DNA from: an uncultured Eubacteriales bacterium
GTDB lineage: Bacteria > Bacillota > Clostridia > Oscillospirales > Oscillospiraceae
Length of the DNA: 14,357 bases
Direction of reading: 5' to 3'
Assembly (NCBI GenBank): GCA_900548795.1
Contig: URLT01000046.1
Span: forward strand, 1-14,357
Part shown: positions 1 to 7,543 of the stretch, one piece after another
Layout of the letters: each line of letters starts with the position of its first letter
How positions within the stretch are numbered: position 1 is the stretch's first letter
The notes under the pieces: generated by a model
What the model saw: the letters and a program-made list of their open reading frames with translations, nothing else
The model's database searches: none
Told to the model about the DNA's origin: nothing
Position numbers and translations under genes: made by a program

Positions 1-56
1 CCCGTCGGCTGACCGATGAGGAGCTGGAAGAGCTGCGCAGAGAGGGCGAAGCATGA
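1..56 (+). CDS. C-terminal tail of a probable peptide deformylase (partial)
   Basis: Only the last 17 codons are in the window. The open frame reads RRLTDEELEELRREGEA and stops at TGA 54-56, overlapping the fmt start by two bases (ATGA). A charged helical tail of this sort is common at the end of clostridial Def proteins, and def usually lies directly upstream of fmt in Firmicutes. Def would remove the formyl group that Fmt puts on initiator Met-tRNA, so the pairing makes sense. No catalytic motif is visible, so the assignment rests on context and could be wrong. Confidence 0.5.
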   Translation, partial: RRLTDEELEELRREGEA

Positions 57-973
57 GAATCGTTTTTATGGGAACGCCCGACATCGCCGCGACCTGCCTG
101 AAGGCGCTGCTTGCGGATGACTTTGAGATCGTCGGCGTCTATACCAAGCCCGATAAGCCCAAGAATCGCGGCATGAAGCTGGAGATGAGCGAGGTCAAAA
201 AGGTTGCGCTCGCCGCCGGGCTGCCCGTGCTTCAGCCGACGACCTTCCGCGACGCGGCAACGGTCGAGGAGCTGCGAGCGCTGCGCCCGGATGCGATCGC
301 TGTCGTGGCATATGGAAAAATCCTGCCGCAGAGCGTGCTGGATATTCCGCCGCTCGGCTGCGTGAATATTCACGCCAGCATTCTGCCCGAGCTGCGCGGC
401 GCGGGGCCGATCCAATGGGCGATCCTCAACGGCTGCAAGGAGACCGGCGTGACGGCGATGTATATGACGGCTGCGCTGGACGCGGGGGATATCATCGAGA
501 TCCGCAAAACGCCAATCGATCCGTTTGAAAACGCGCAGAGCCTGCTTGAGCGCCTTGCCGGGCTTGGCGGCCCGCTGCTCTGCGACACGCTGCATGCGAT
601 GCAGGCGGGCACGGCGACGCGGACGCCGCAGGACGAGAGCCGCATGACGCTTGCGCCGATGCTGACGAAGGAGCTTTGCCCCATCGATTGGACAAAAACG
701 CGCCGCGAGATCATCGACCATGTGCGCGGGCTTGACCCGTGGCCGGTCGCGACGACCGAGCTGGGCGGCAAGCGCTTCAAGATCTACGAGGTGCGCCCGG
801 TCGATAAAAAGACCGATCGTCCAGCCGGAACGCTGCTCGCGCTGACCAAGCAGGGGCTTGAAATCGCCTGCGTAGACGGCGTGCTTGTTATCACGCGCCT
901 TCAGGCCGACGGCGGCAAGCGGATGTCTGCGCCGGATTATTTCCGCGGACACCCTATCACGACGGAGGCCTGA
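53..973 (+). CDS. fmt: Methionyl-tRNA formyltransferase
   Basis: This enzyme transfers a formyl group from 10-formyl-tetrahydrofolate to initiator Met-tRNA in the cytoplasm, enabling translation initiation. The 306-aa product has the family's usual length. It opens with the Rossmann-like MRIVFMGTPDIAA and carries the catalytic signature NIHASILPELRGAGPIQ around residues 105-121. N105, H107 and D143 sit where the E. coli catalytic Asn106, His108 and Asp144 lie. The C-terminal tRNA-binding domain starts near residue 205. The ATG start overlaps the upstream stop (ATGA), so translation is probably coupled. rsmB follows after 3 bases. Nothing unusual is seen. Confidence 0.97.
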   Translation: MRIVFMGTPDIAATCLKALLADDFEIVGVYTKPDKPKNRGMKLEMSEVKKVALAAGLPVLQPTTFRDAATVEELRALRPDAIAVVAYGKILPQSVLDIPPLGCVNIHASILPELRGAGPIQWAILNGCKETGVTAMYMTAALDAGDIIEIRKTPIDPFENAQSLLERLAGLGGPLLCDTLHAMQAGTATRTPQDESRMTLAPMLTKELCPIDWTKTRREIIDHVRGLDPWPVATTELGGKRFKIYEVRPVDKKTDRPAGTLLALTKQGLEIACVDGVLVITRLQADGGKRMSAPDYFRGHPITTEA

Positions 974-976
974 GCG

Positions 977-2260
977 ATGAACGCACGCGACGCCGCGCTT
1001 CGTGCGCTCACGGCCTGCCGTGCAGACGGCGCTTGGTCGGACGGCGCGCTGAAGCAGACGCTCTCCGGGCTCGATGCCCGGGATGCCGCGCTGGCCAGCC
1101 GCCTGTGCTACGGCGTGCTGCAAAACCGGATGCGGATCGATTTCTGGCTCGATGGCTTTCTCAGGGGCAAGCCCCAGCCGGTCGTGCGCGACATCCTGCG
1201 TCTGGCGGTCTATCAGCTCCGATTTTCTGACAAGATCCCCGCTTCGGCGGCGGTCAACGAGGCCGTGGAGCAGGCAAAGCGCTTTGCCAACCCTGCCGCC
1301 GCGCGCTTCGTCAACGGCGTGCTGCGCAGCCTTCTGCGCTGTCCGTCGCTGCCCGAGCCGCAGGAGCTTTCCATCCGATACAGCCACCCGGCAGAGCTGA
1401 CCGCGCTGCTGGTCAATGAATTTGGCGCAGAGCGTGCCGAGCGCCTGCTCCAAAGCCACAACGAGGCGCCCGAGACGGTCTTGCAGGTCAACACGCTCAA
1501 GACCGATCTGCCGTCGCTTGCGCGCGCATTGGAGCAGGAGGGCGTGCAGGCAGCGCCGCATCCGTGGCTGGAAAACTGCCTGACCGTGCGCGGCACGGGC
1601 AATCTGGAGCGGCTCGAGACATTCCAAAAGGGCTGGTTTTATGTTCAGGACGCCGCTGCGCGGCTTGCTGCCATGGCCTCCGGCGTTGAGCCGGGAATGC
1701 GCGTGCTCGACTGCTGCGCCGCGCCCGGGGGCAAGAGCTTCGCCGCCGCGCTGCAAATGCAGAACCGCGGGACGGTGCTCTCCTGCGACATTCACCCGCA
1801 CAAGCTGCGGCTCATCGCCGCGGGCGCGGAACGTTTGGGCATAACCTGCATCGAGACGCGTCTGCGCGACGCGCGCGAGACAGACGGCGAGGCGCTGTTT
1901 GACGCCGTGATCTGCGACGTGCCGTGCTCCGGCCTCGGCGTGATCCGAAAAAAGCCCGACATCCGCTATCGCCCGCTCGAGCAGGCGGCGCGTCTGCCCG
2001 AGCTGCAAGGAACCATACTCGCCGCGCAGGCGGAGCATGTGAAGCCCGGCGGCGTGCTGATCTATAGCACCTGCACGGTGCTGCGGCGCGAAAATCAGGA
2101 GGTCGTGGCGGCCTTCTTGGAAGAAAATCCTTCCTTTTCGCTCGAAGCCGTCCATTTTCCGCCGCTTTCGGGTCTTCCGGACGCGGCAATGACCACGCTG
2201 CTGCCCAGTGAGCAGGGCACAGACGGCTTTTTTATCTGCAAGCTCAGGAGGAACCATTGA
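977..2260 (+). CDS. rsmB: 16S rRNA (cytosine(967)-C5)-methyltransferase RsmB
   Basis: RsmB methylates C967 (E. coli numbering) of 16S rRNA using S-adenosylmethionine. The 427-aa protein has an N-terminal NusB-like RNA-binding domain (about 1-125) and a C-terminal Rossmann methyltransferase domain. SAM motif I is DCCAAPGGKS (245-254). The two RNA m5C cysteines are present: C317 in DVPCSG (314-319) and C366 in YSTCT (363-367). A GGAGG lies just before the fmt stop at suitable spacing for the ATG at 977. The TGA stop overlaps the TTG start of rlmN. This fmt-rsmB-rlmN order is standard in Firmicutes. Confidence 0.96.
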   Translation: MNARDAALRALTACRADGAWSDGALKQTLSGLDARDAALASRLCYGVLQNRMRIDFWLDGFLRGKPQPVVRDILRLAVYQLRFSDKIPASAAVNEAVEQAKRFANPAAARFVNGVLRSLLRCPSLPEPQELSIRYSHPAELTALLVNEFGAERAERLLQSHNEAPETVLQVNTLKTDLPSLARALEQEGVQAAPHPWLENCLTVRGTGNLERLETFQKGWFYVQDAAARLAAMASGVEPGMRVLDCCAAPGGKSFAAALQMQNRGTVLSCDIHPHKLRLIAAGAERLGITCIETRLRDARETDGEALFDAVICDVPCSGLGVIRKKPDIRYRPLEQAARLPELQGTILAAQAEHVKPGGVLIYSTCTVLRRENQEVVAAFLEENPSFSLEAVHFPPLSGLPDAAMTTLLPSEQGTDGFFICKLRRNH

Positions 2261-2487
2261 AGGACATCAAATCCATGAACCTTGGGGAGCTGCGCGAGGA
2301 ATTCGCTCAGCTCGGGGAGCCGGCCTTCCGCGCCGGACAGGTTTATAGCTGGATGCACCGCGGTGCGCGAAGCTTCGAGGAGATGACGAATCTCTCCAAG
2401 GCACTGCGGCTGCGGCTTGCGGAGCGACCGCCGTTCGCAAGCTGGTATCCAAAAAAGACGGAACGATCAAATATCTCTGGCGTCTGA
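2257..2487 (+). pseudogene. rlmN: RlmN, N-terminal fragment (reading frame broken)
   Basis: This is the N-terminal accessory (HhH-like) part of the dual-specificity 23S rRNA A2503/tRNA A37 C2-methyltransferase. It begins at a TTG overlapping the rsmB stop, with AGGAGG just upstream, and reads MKDIKSMNLGELREEFA, then FRAGQVYSWMHRGARSFEEM and TNLSKALRLRLAE, which match the family. After codon 56 (2422-2424) the match stops and a non-family tail RPPFASWYPKKTERSNISGV runs to TGA 2485-2487. The correct continuation (VRKLVSKKDGT) is in the -1 frame from 2433. Family members usually have roughly ten residues at this junction, against about four here, so a net loss near 19 bp at 2425-2432 is likelier than a single-base error. 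See the next entry and the finding. Confidence 0.85.
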
Positions 2488-2516
2488 GCGACGGGAACTG
2501 CGTTGAGAGCGTTCTG

Positions 2517-3281
2517 ATGCAGTATCACCACGGCAACACCGTCTGCATTTCGTCCGAGGTCGGCTGCGCCATGGGCTGCGCCTTCTGCGCGTCGACGCGC
2601 GGCGGGCTTGTTCGTCGGCTGACGCCGTCGGAAATGCTCGATCAGGTGCTTTTCACACAGATCGATTCGGGACTTCCGGTGTCAAACATCGTGCTGATGG
2701 GCATCGGCGAGCCGCTGGATAATTACGACACCGTTCTGCGTTTTTTGGAGCTGGTCAACTCGCCCGAGGGTATGAACATCGGGATGCGCCATATCAGCCT
2801 GTCGACCTGCGGCCTCGTCGAGCGCATTGACCGGCTGGCCGAGGAGAATTTGCAGCTCACGCTGTCCGTCTCGCTGCATGCGCCGACGGACGAGATCCGC
2901 TCAACGCTGATGCCGGTCAACCGGCGCTACAATGTGCAGACGCTTTTGGCCGCCTGCAAGCGCTATTTTGAAAAGACCGGCCGACGCATTTCGTTTGAAT
3001 ACGCCATGATCCGCGGGGTCAACGATACGCCCGAGATGGCAAAGCTGCTCGCCTCCCGCCTGCGCGGAATCGCGGCGCATGTCAATCTGATCCCGCTGAA
3101 CGATATTCCCGAGAGCCCGCTCAAGCCCAGCCGTCCGGAGGACGTGCAGGCCTTCCGCCAGAGCTTGGAGGAGCACGGGATCCCGGCGACCGTGCGCAGA
3201 ACGCTCGGAAGCGATATCAACGCCTCCTGCGGGCAGCTGCGCCGGAATTTTGAAAGAGAGGAGCAATCCGTGAAGGAGTGA
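2517..3281 (+). CDS. rlmN: RlmN radical-SAM domain (C-terminal part of frame-broken rlmN)
   Basis: This is the catalytic part of the 23S rRNA/tRNA adenine C2-methyltransferase. The 254 aa from ATG 2517 contain the radical-SAM cluster motif CAMGCAFC (C17, C21, C24 of this ORF), the GIGEPLDN motif, and GSDINASCGQL near the end with the second essential cysteine (E. coli Cys355 equivalent). Family-like coding in this frame begins upstream at 2433 (VRKLVSKKDGTIKYLW), so ATG 2517 is probably internal rather than a true start. Only a weak GAGAG precedes it. With the N-terminal fragment the gene would span 2257-3281 and about 341 codons, slightly shorter than the usual 345-350. As written, a product starting at 2517 would lack the N-terminal domain. 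The stop overlaps the region of the stp start. Confidence 0.9.
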   Translation: MQYHHGNTVCISSEVGCAMGCAFCASTRGGLVRRLTPSEMLDQVLFTQIDSGLPVSNIVLMGIGEPLDNYDTVLRFLELVNSPEGMNIGMRHISLSTCGLVERIDRLAEENLQLTLSVSLHAPTDEIRSTLMPVNRRYNVQTLLAACKRYFEKTGRRISFEYAMIRGVNDTPEMAKLLASRLRGIAAHVNLIPLNDIPESPLKPSRPEDVQAFRQSLEEHGIPATVRRTLGSDINASCGQLRRNFEREEQSVKE

Positions 3282-3286
3282 TGGCT

Positions 3287-4018
3287 ATGGAAGCATGGGG
3301 ACTGACTGACGTGGGCAATGTCCGCGATCAGAATCAGGACGCATTTCGTATCGTCGAGCTCGGAAAGGACGCCCTGCTGGCCGTCGTTTGCGACGGGATG
3401 GGCGGGGCAAAATCCGGCAACGTCGCAAGCCGCCTTGCAAGCGAGGTCTTTTCAGAGGAGGTCAAGCGCTCCTTTTCCGCCGAGCTGACCGCTGAGGAGG
3501 CGGGAAGGATGCTTCGCGGCGCCGCAAAGCTAGCCAATGTCGCCGTGTTTGAGCAATCTCAGCTCAGCGAGGACTACACCGGCATGGGAACGACGCTGGT
3601 CGCGGCGCTGGTCTATCCGAGGGCGACGCTGGTGCTCAACATCGGCGACAGCCGCGCCTATCTCATCAACGCAGACGGCGTGCATTGCATCACACGCGAC
3701 CACTCCGTTGTGGAAATGATGGTGCAGCGCGGCGAGCTGACGCCGGAGCAGGCAAAGACCCACCCCAGCAAGAACCTGATCACCCGCGCCGTCGGGACGG
3801 AGGCTTCCGTTTTTTCCGATGTGTTTCGCGTGGAAACCGTTCCGGAGGACTGCATTCTGCTGTGCTCCGACGGGCTTTCCAACCAGATGGCCGATCAGGA
3901 GATCCTGTTTGAGGTCGTCCACGGCGCACGCCGCGACGACTGCTGCCGCCGTCTTTTGGAGATCGCCAAAAATCGCGGCGCGCCCGACAATGTCACCTCG
4001 GTGCTGATCGCGCTGTAA
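3287..4018 (+). CDS. stp: PP2C-family Ser/Thr protein phosphatase (Stp/PrpC)
   Basis: This metal-dependent phosphatase should reverse phosphorylation by the kinase encoded next door. The 243-aa product has all PPM signatures: GLTDVGNVRDQNQDAF (5-20), CDGMGGAKSG (35-44, metal ligand D36), GMGTTLVAAL (99-108), NIGDSRAYLI (118-127), SDGLS (194-198, metal ligand D195) and APDNVT (232-237, D234). I chose ATG 3287 because AAGGAG (3273-3278) stands 8 bases before it. ATG 3281 and GTG 3278 are in frame, but too close to or overlapping that site. No membrane segment is seen, so it is cytosolic. The stp-prkC pair is conserved in Firmicutes. Confidence 0.96.
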   Translation: MEAWGLTDVGNVRDQNQDAFRIVELGKDALLAVVCDGMGGAKSGNVASRLASEVFSEEVKRSFSAELTAEEAGRMLRGAAKLANVAVFEQSQLSEDYTGMGTTLVAALVYPRATLVLNIGDSRAYLINADGVHCITRDHSVVEMMVQRGELTPEQAKTHPSKNLITRAVGTEASVFSDVFRVETVPEDCILLCSDGLSNQMADQEILFEVVHGARRDDCCRRLLEIAKNRGAPDNVTSVLIAL

Positions 4019-4041
4019 TTTCATCCTGACACATTTCGGCA

Positions 4042-4075
4042 CCCGTTCGCCGCTTGGAACGGGCCGCTTCGGCGG
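4042..4075 (+). promoter_or_regulatory. Tandem hairpins in the stp-prkC gap
   Basis: The 70-bp stp-prkC gap is the longest gap in the block. It holds CCCGTTC (4042-4048) pairing with GAACGGG (4057-4063), and immediately after it CCGC-TTCG-GCGG (4064-4075), a stable UUCG tetraloop hairpin. There is no U-tract, so this is not an intrinsic terminator. The AGGAG of prkC (4078-4082) begins 2 bases after the second stem. An RNA-processing, stability or translation-tuning role is inference. Confidence 0.55.
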
Positions 4076-4088
4076 ATAGGAGTTTCCT

Positions 4089-6215
4089 ATGGATAGCTAT
4101 ATTGGAAGGCTGCTGGACAACCGGTACGAGATCCTTGAGAACATCGGCTCCGGCGGCATGGCGGAGGTCTATAAGGCGCTGGATCACCGCCTCAACCGCC
4201 TCGTTGCGGTCAAGATCCTCAAGGAGGAGCTTTCGCGCAATCAGGAGTTCCGCCGTCGGTTCCAGACGGAATCGCAGGCCGTTGCGATGCTCTCTCACCC
4301 CAACATCGTCAGCGTGTATGACGTTTCCAGCTCCGGCGGTGTGGATTACATCGTCATGGAGCTGATCGAGGGCATTTCCCTCAAGCAGTACATGGAGCGA
4401 AAGGGGCCGCTCAACTGGCGCGAGACGCTGCATTTTTCCATGCAGATCGCCAAGGCGCTGGAACACGCGCACGGACGCGGCATCGTCCATCGCGACATCA
4501 AGCCGCACAACATTTTGATCCTCAAGGATGGCAGCATCAAGGTCACCGATTTCGGCATCGCCCGCATCGGCGCGGCGCAGAACACGCTCACGCGCGAGGC
4601 GCTCGGCTCGGTGCACTATATTTCGCCCGAGCAGGCCAAGGGCGCAATGGTCGACAATCGCAGCGACATTTATTCCCTCGGCATCGTCATGTATGAAATG
4701 CTGACTGGAAGGCCGCCCTATGACGGCGAGACGCCCGTCTCTGTCGCCATTCAGCACATCAACGGCGGTGCACGCTTGCCCAGCGAGCTTGTAACCGGCA
4801 TCCCGCTCGGCTTAGAGCAGATCACGATGCACGCGATGAACTGCAACGTCGACTCGCGCTATTCCTCCGCGACCGAGATGCTGCGTGACATGGAGGAATT
4901 CCGCAAGAATCCGTCCGTGACCTTCCATTTTGGGAACACCGGCGCACTGCCGCTGATCTACGGCGGGCAGGAGGCTCCGAAGAGCCACGCCGTGCTTCCG
5001 CAGGAGCCGCCGCGTCCGGCACAGACGCAGCGTCCGGCCGGCGGCATGAGCCGCAGCGAGGCCGAGCGTTACGCCGCCGCGCGCAGCGCTGGAGCCGCAC
5101 AGCGCCCCGCCAGAGGTGCCGACGGCCGCACGGCCGAGGAACGCCGCGCAGCCCGCGCCCGCCGCGAGCGCGAGCAGGAGGAGAAGAAGCGCCGCAAGAC
5201 GATGACCATTGCGATCGTCGCAGCGTCGGTCGTTGTGGTTCTCCTGACCGTGTTGATCGTCGTTTTGGCGAGCGGCGGAAGTACGCGCGATGACACGACC
5301 ATCACCGAGGACGAGGGCGACATCCGCGTGCCGAACTTCATCGGCGAGCGCCTCGAGGATCTCAACCCTGCGGATTATCCCGACCTGAAGCTTGACCTGA
5401 ACGATATTACCTACGAATTCAGCGATAAATACGAAGAGGGCTATATCATTGCCCAGACACCCAAGGCCGACAAAATGGTTCGCGCAGGTCGCACCGTGAA
5501 ATTCACGGTCAGCAAGGGGCTGGAGGAAAACACGATGCCCGATGTGACCGATCAGCTCAGCGACGACGCCGTCAAGCGTCTGAACGACATGAACCTGAAC
5601 CTCAACATTCGCATTGAGGAGGAGGCCAGCGACAAGGTCACAAAGGGCTACGTCGTGCGCACGGAGCCGGTCTCCGGCACGAAGCTCTCCAAGAGCCAGA
5701 CCGTGACGGTCTATGTCAGCCTCGGCTCGAACAAGATGCCGGAGCTGGTCAAGGAGAGCGAGGAGAGCGCGCGCAAGCGACTCGAGGCCATGGAGCTGAA
5801 TCTGAACATTATCTCCCACGAGGAGGCAAGTCAAGATATTGACAAGGGCAAGGTCATCCGCACCGAGCCGTCCGCCGACGCGACGCTGAGCAAGGGACAG
5901 ACCGTCACAATTTATGTCAGCACCGGCGATGACCGCATCAAGGTGCCGGATGTGCGCGGCAAGAGCCTTGACACCGCAATGACGATGCTCAAGCAGGCGG
6001 GCTTTGACAAGAACAACATTAAGGTCAAGGAGAGCTACGATTCCGGCGTTGACACCGGGCATATCATCGATCAGAGCATCAAGGCAGACAAGATGGTCGA
6101 CAAGGACAGCGAGATCGAGATCACGGTCTGCACCGCGCCGCCCACCACGCAGCCGACCACCCAGCCTACGACACCGCCCGACACGACCGAGCCGACGGTC
6201 GAGCCGACGCCGTAG
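4089..6215 (+). CDS. prkC: Membrane Ser/Thr kinase with four PASTA domains (PrkC/PknB)
   Basis: This Hanks-type kinase senses peptidoglycan fragments or lipid II and regulates growth, wall synthesis and germination in Firmicutes. The 708-aa protein has a cytosolic kinase domain (about 9-270): Gly loop IGSGGMAEVY (19-28), Lys42, catalytic HRDIKPHN (134-141, D136), DFG (154-156), and an activation loop with T166/T168 before SPEQA. A basic, low-complexity juxtamembrane linker (about 290-370) ends in KKRRK, followed by one transmembrane segment (about 372-395). Four extracellular PASTA repeats follow, at about 411-477, 482-546, 549-612 and 617-681, then a Thr/Pro-rich tail with TTQPTTQPTT. AGGAG (4078-4082) precedes the ATG by 6 bases. 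The cognate phosphatase is directly upstream. Confidence 0.97.
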   Translation: MDSYIGRLLDNRYEILENIGSGGMAEVYKALDHRLNRLVAVKILKEELSRNQEFRRRFQTESQAVAMLSHPNIVSVYDVSSSGGVDYIVMELIEGISLKQYMERKGPLNWRETLHFSMQIAKALEHAHGRGIVHRDIKPHNILILKDGSIKVTDFGIARIGAAQNTLTREALGSVHYISPEQAKGAMVDNRSDIYSLGIVMYEMLTGRPPYDGETPVSVAIQHINGGARLPSELVTGIPLGLEQITMHAMNCNVDSRYSSATEMLRDMEEFRKNPSVTFHFGNTGALPLIYGGQEAPKSHAVLPQEPPRPAQTQRPAGGMSRSEAERYAAARSAGAAQRPARGADGRTAEERRAARARREREQEEKKRRKTMTIAIVAASVVVVLLTVLIVVLASGGSTRDDTTITEDEGDIRVPNFIGERLEDLNPADYPDLKLDLNDITYEFSDKYEEGYIIAQTPKADKMVRAGRTVKFTVSKGLEENTMPDVTDQLSDDAVKRLNDMNLNLNIRIEEEASDKVTKGYVVRTEPVSGTKLSKSQTVTVYVSLGSNKMPELVKESEESARKRLEAMELNLNIISHEEASQDIDKGKVIRTEPSADATLSKGQTVTIYVSTGDDRIKVPDVRGKSLDTAMTMLKQAGFDKNNIKVKESYDSGVDTGHIIDQSIKADKMVDKDSEIEITVCTAPPTTQPTTQPTTPPDTTEPTVEPTP

Positions 6216-6218
6216 CGC

Positions 6219-7115
6219 ATGGAGCAGCTTCAAACCGGGCGCATCGTCAAGGCGCTGAGCGGCTTTTACTACGTTCGGCATGATGCGCGCGTGATCGAGT
6301 GCCGCGCGCGCGGCATCTTCCGCAAAGAACACATCACGCCGCTGGTCGGCGACGAGGTGCGCTTTTCCACGCAGGGGAAACGCGGCACGGTGGAGGAAAT
6401 TTTGCCCCGCCGCAACAGCTTCCTGCGCCCGGCGGTGAGCAATCTGGACGCGCTCGTGCTGCTGGCCTCAGGCTCGAACCCCGTGACCGATCCGTTCCTG
6501 ATCGATCGAATCTGTGCCATTGCGGGCGACCGGGGCGTGCCCGTGTTGATCTGCGTGAACAAAACCGATCTCAACGACGGCGCGCGCCTGATCCGCATTT
6601 ATCGGCACGCCGGCTATGAGGTCTTTCCAACCAGCGCGGAGACCGGGGAGGGAATGGACGCGCTTCGTGCGGCGATTGCCGGGAAAACCGTGGCCTTTAC
6701 GGGAAACTCCGGCGTCGGCAAGAGCAGCGTGCTCAACCGGCTCGACCGCAGTCTGTCGATCGCGACAGGCGAGGTCTCAGAAAAGCTCGGGCGCGGACGC
6801 CATACCACGCGGCACGTAGAGCTCTACGAGCTTGGGGAGGATACCTTCGCGATCGATACGCCGGGATTTTCCTCCTTTGACACCGACCGAATGGAGCTGG
6901 TTCTCAAGGATCGCCTGCAGGATGCTTTCCCGGATTTTGCGCCGTTTCTCGGCAAATGCCGCTACCATGACTGCGCGCATCTGAAGGAGCCCGGCTGCGC
7001 GGTTCTGCAAGCTGTGCAGGAGGGAGCAATCGAGCCGACGCGCTACGCCAGCTATGCGCGCCTCTATGAGAGCGCCTGCGCCCTCCGTCCATGGGAGCTG
7101 AAGAAAGCGCCTTGA
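6219..7115 (+). CDS. rsgA: Ribosome small-subunit biogenesis GTPase RsgA
   Basis: RsgA is a circularly permuted GTPase that helps late maturation of the 30S subunit. The 298-aa product has an N-terminal OB-fold (about 1-65), then G4 NKTD (114-117), P-loop GNSGVGKSS (162-170) and G3 DTPG (213-216). The C-terminal zinc motif uses C247, C252, H254 and C260 (KCRYHDCAHLKEPGC). The ATG is 3 bases after the prkC stop, and I see no clear Shine-Dalgarno sequence, so translational coupling to prkC is likely. In many Firmicutes rpe and thiN follow; here neither does, and the operon ends at a terminator 55 bp downstream. Confidence 0.97.
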   Translation: MEQLQTGRIVKALSGFYYVRHDARVIECRARGIFRKEHITPLVGDEVRFSTQGKRGTVEEILPRRNSFLRPAVSNLDALVLLASGSNPVTDPFLIDRICAIAGDRGVPVLICVNKTDLNDGARLIRIYRHAGYEVFPTSAETGEGMDALRAAIAGKTVAFTGNSGVGKSSVLNRLDRSLSIATGEVSEKLGRGRHTTRHVELYELGEDTFAIDTPGFSSFDTDRMELVLKDRLQDAFPDFAPFLGKCRYHDCAHLKEPGCAVLQAVQEGAIEPTRYASYARLYESACALRPWELKKAP

Positions 7116-7169
7116 CCGCGGGAAATCTGCCAAAGATCGTCTGCGGACGAGAAAATCGAATACTGAGCC

Positions 7170-7215
7170 CACGGGGAGCCGCAAGCGTACGTTCTTGCAG
7201 CTCCCCGTGCTTTTT
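7170..7215 (+). terminator. Intrinsic terminator of the fmt-rsgA operon
   Basis: CACGGGGAGC (7170-7179) pairs with GCTCCCCGTG (7200-7209). After one C/A mismatch an inner GCAAG (7181-7185) pairs with CTTGC (7194-7198) around an 8-nt loop, and TTTTT follows at 7211-7215. It lies 55 bp after the rsgA stop, and no + strand gene follows before the tRNAs. Confidence 0.92.
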
Positions 7216-7241
7216 GTATCATGCCGGAGCCGGGGCGGAAG

Positions 7242-7279
7242 AAAAAAAGCAGGAGGCAGGACGGTTTCGTCCTGCCTCC
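7242..7279 (-). terminator. Intrinsic terminator for leftward (degV) transcription
   Basis: A perfect 12-bp stem (7252-7263 with 7268-7279) closes a 4-nt loop. Read on the minus strand it is followed by GC and seven T (complement of A 7242-7248). degV is the only minus-strand gene upstream, so its transcript would carry a 3' UTR of about 265 nt containing the structured repeat at 7340-7437. Confidence 0.88.
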
Positions 7280-7543
7280 CGACGGATTCATACAAAGCGA
7301 TCAAGCTATAGATCGCACCAAAGGCGCGTCGAATACTCCATGAAACGGCGCAGCATCGGCACGATGCGTCGTCTTATGCAGAATCTGACGCGCCTTTGGC
7401 GCTATAAAAAGCTCTTCAAGCTTTTTAACAGATTCTAGTATAAGGCGGCGCCGCACAATCCGGCGAAGCGCTTCGACGCAGTTGCGCGGTGTTGCCCGAA
7501 TTAGAGACCGGCATCAAATCAAAGTGCGACTGCAAAAATGCGG
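7280..7543. other. Gene-free, structure-rich stretch between the terminators and degV
   Basis: I see no credible gene here. The stretch holds GCGATC/GATCGC (7297-7302 with 7311-7316), a perfect 13-bp inverted repeat (7318-7330 with 7387-7399), the minus-oriented copy of the structured repeat, and two perfect palindromes downstream of degV, GCGGCGCCGC (7445-7454) and CGAAGCGCTTCG (7464-7475). All would be in the degV 3' UTR if the 7242-7279 terminator is the end point. Confidence 0.6.
7340..7437 (-). repeat. Diverged structured repeat, copy 1
   Basis: Read on the minus strand, this begins with GAATCTG, followed by a TAAAAAGCT...AGCTTTTTA hairpin (7405-7413 with 7419-7427), a GCGCC-AAA-GGCGC hairpin (7390-7402), GTCAGAT, ATAAGACG, and a final GCATCG-TGC-CGATGC hairpin (7353-7367). 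The same blocks in the same order occur on the + strand at 8960-9053. By eye roughly 60-65% of aligned positions match, with the conserved blocks nearly identical. AGAATCTG (7380-7387) also pairs with CAGATTCT (7429-7436). I do not recognise the family. Confidence 0.6.

Noticed and set aside
6148..6212. Thr/Pro repeat tail of PrkC as a frameshift artefact
   Set aside because: The tail is in frame, directly follows PASTA 4, and Thr/Pro-rich tails are common in extracellular protein ends.
4812..6332. A 506-codon open frame on the minus strand opposite prkC
   Set aside because: It is antisense to a kinase with complete motifs and four PASTA repeats; long antisense frames are a by-product of GC-rich codon use.
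7340..7438. A possible 32-residue very basic peptide (MKRRSIGTMRRLMQNLTRLW...)
   Set aside because: No Shine-Dalgarno sequence, it lies beyond the operon terminator, its codons coincide with hairpin arms, and the matching repeat copy does not preserve the frame.
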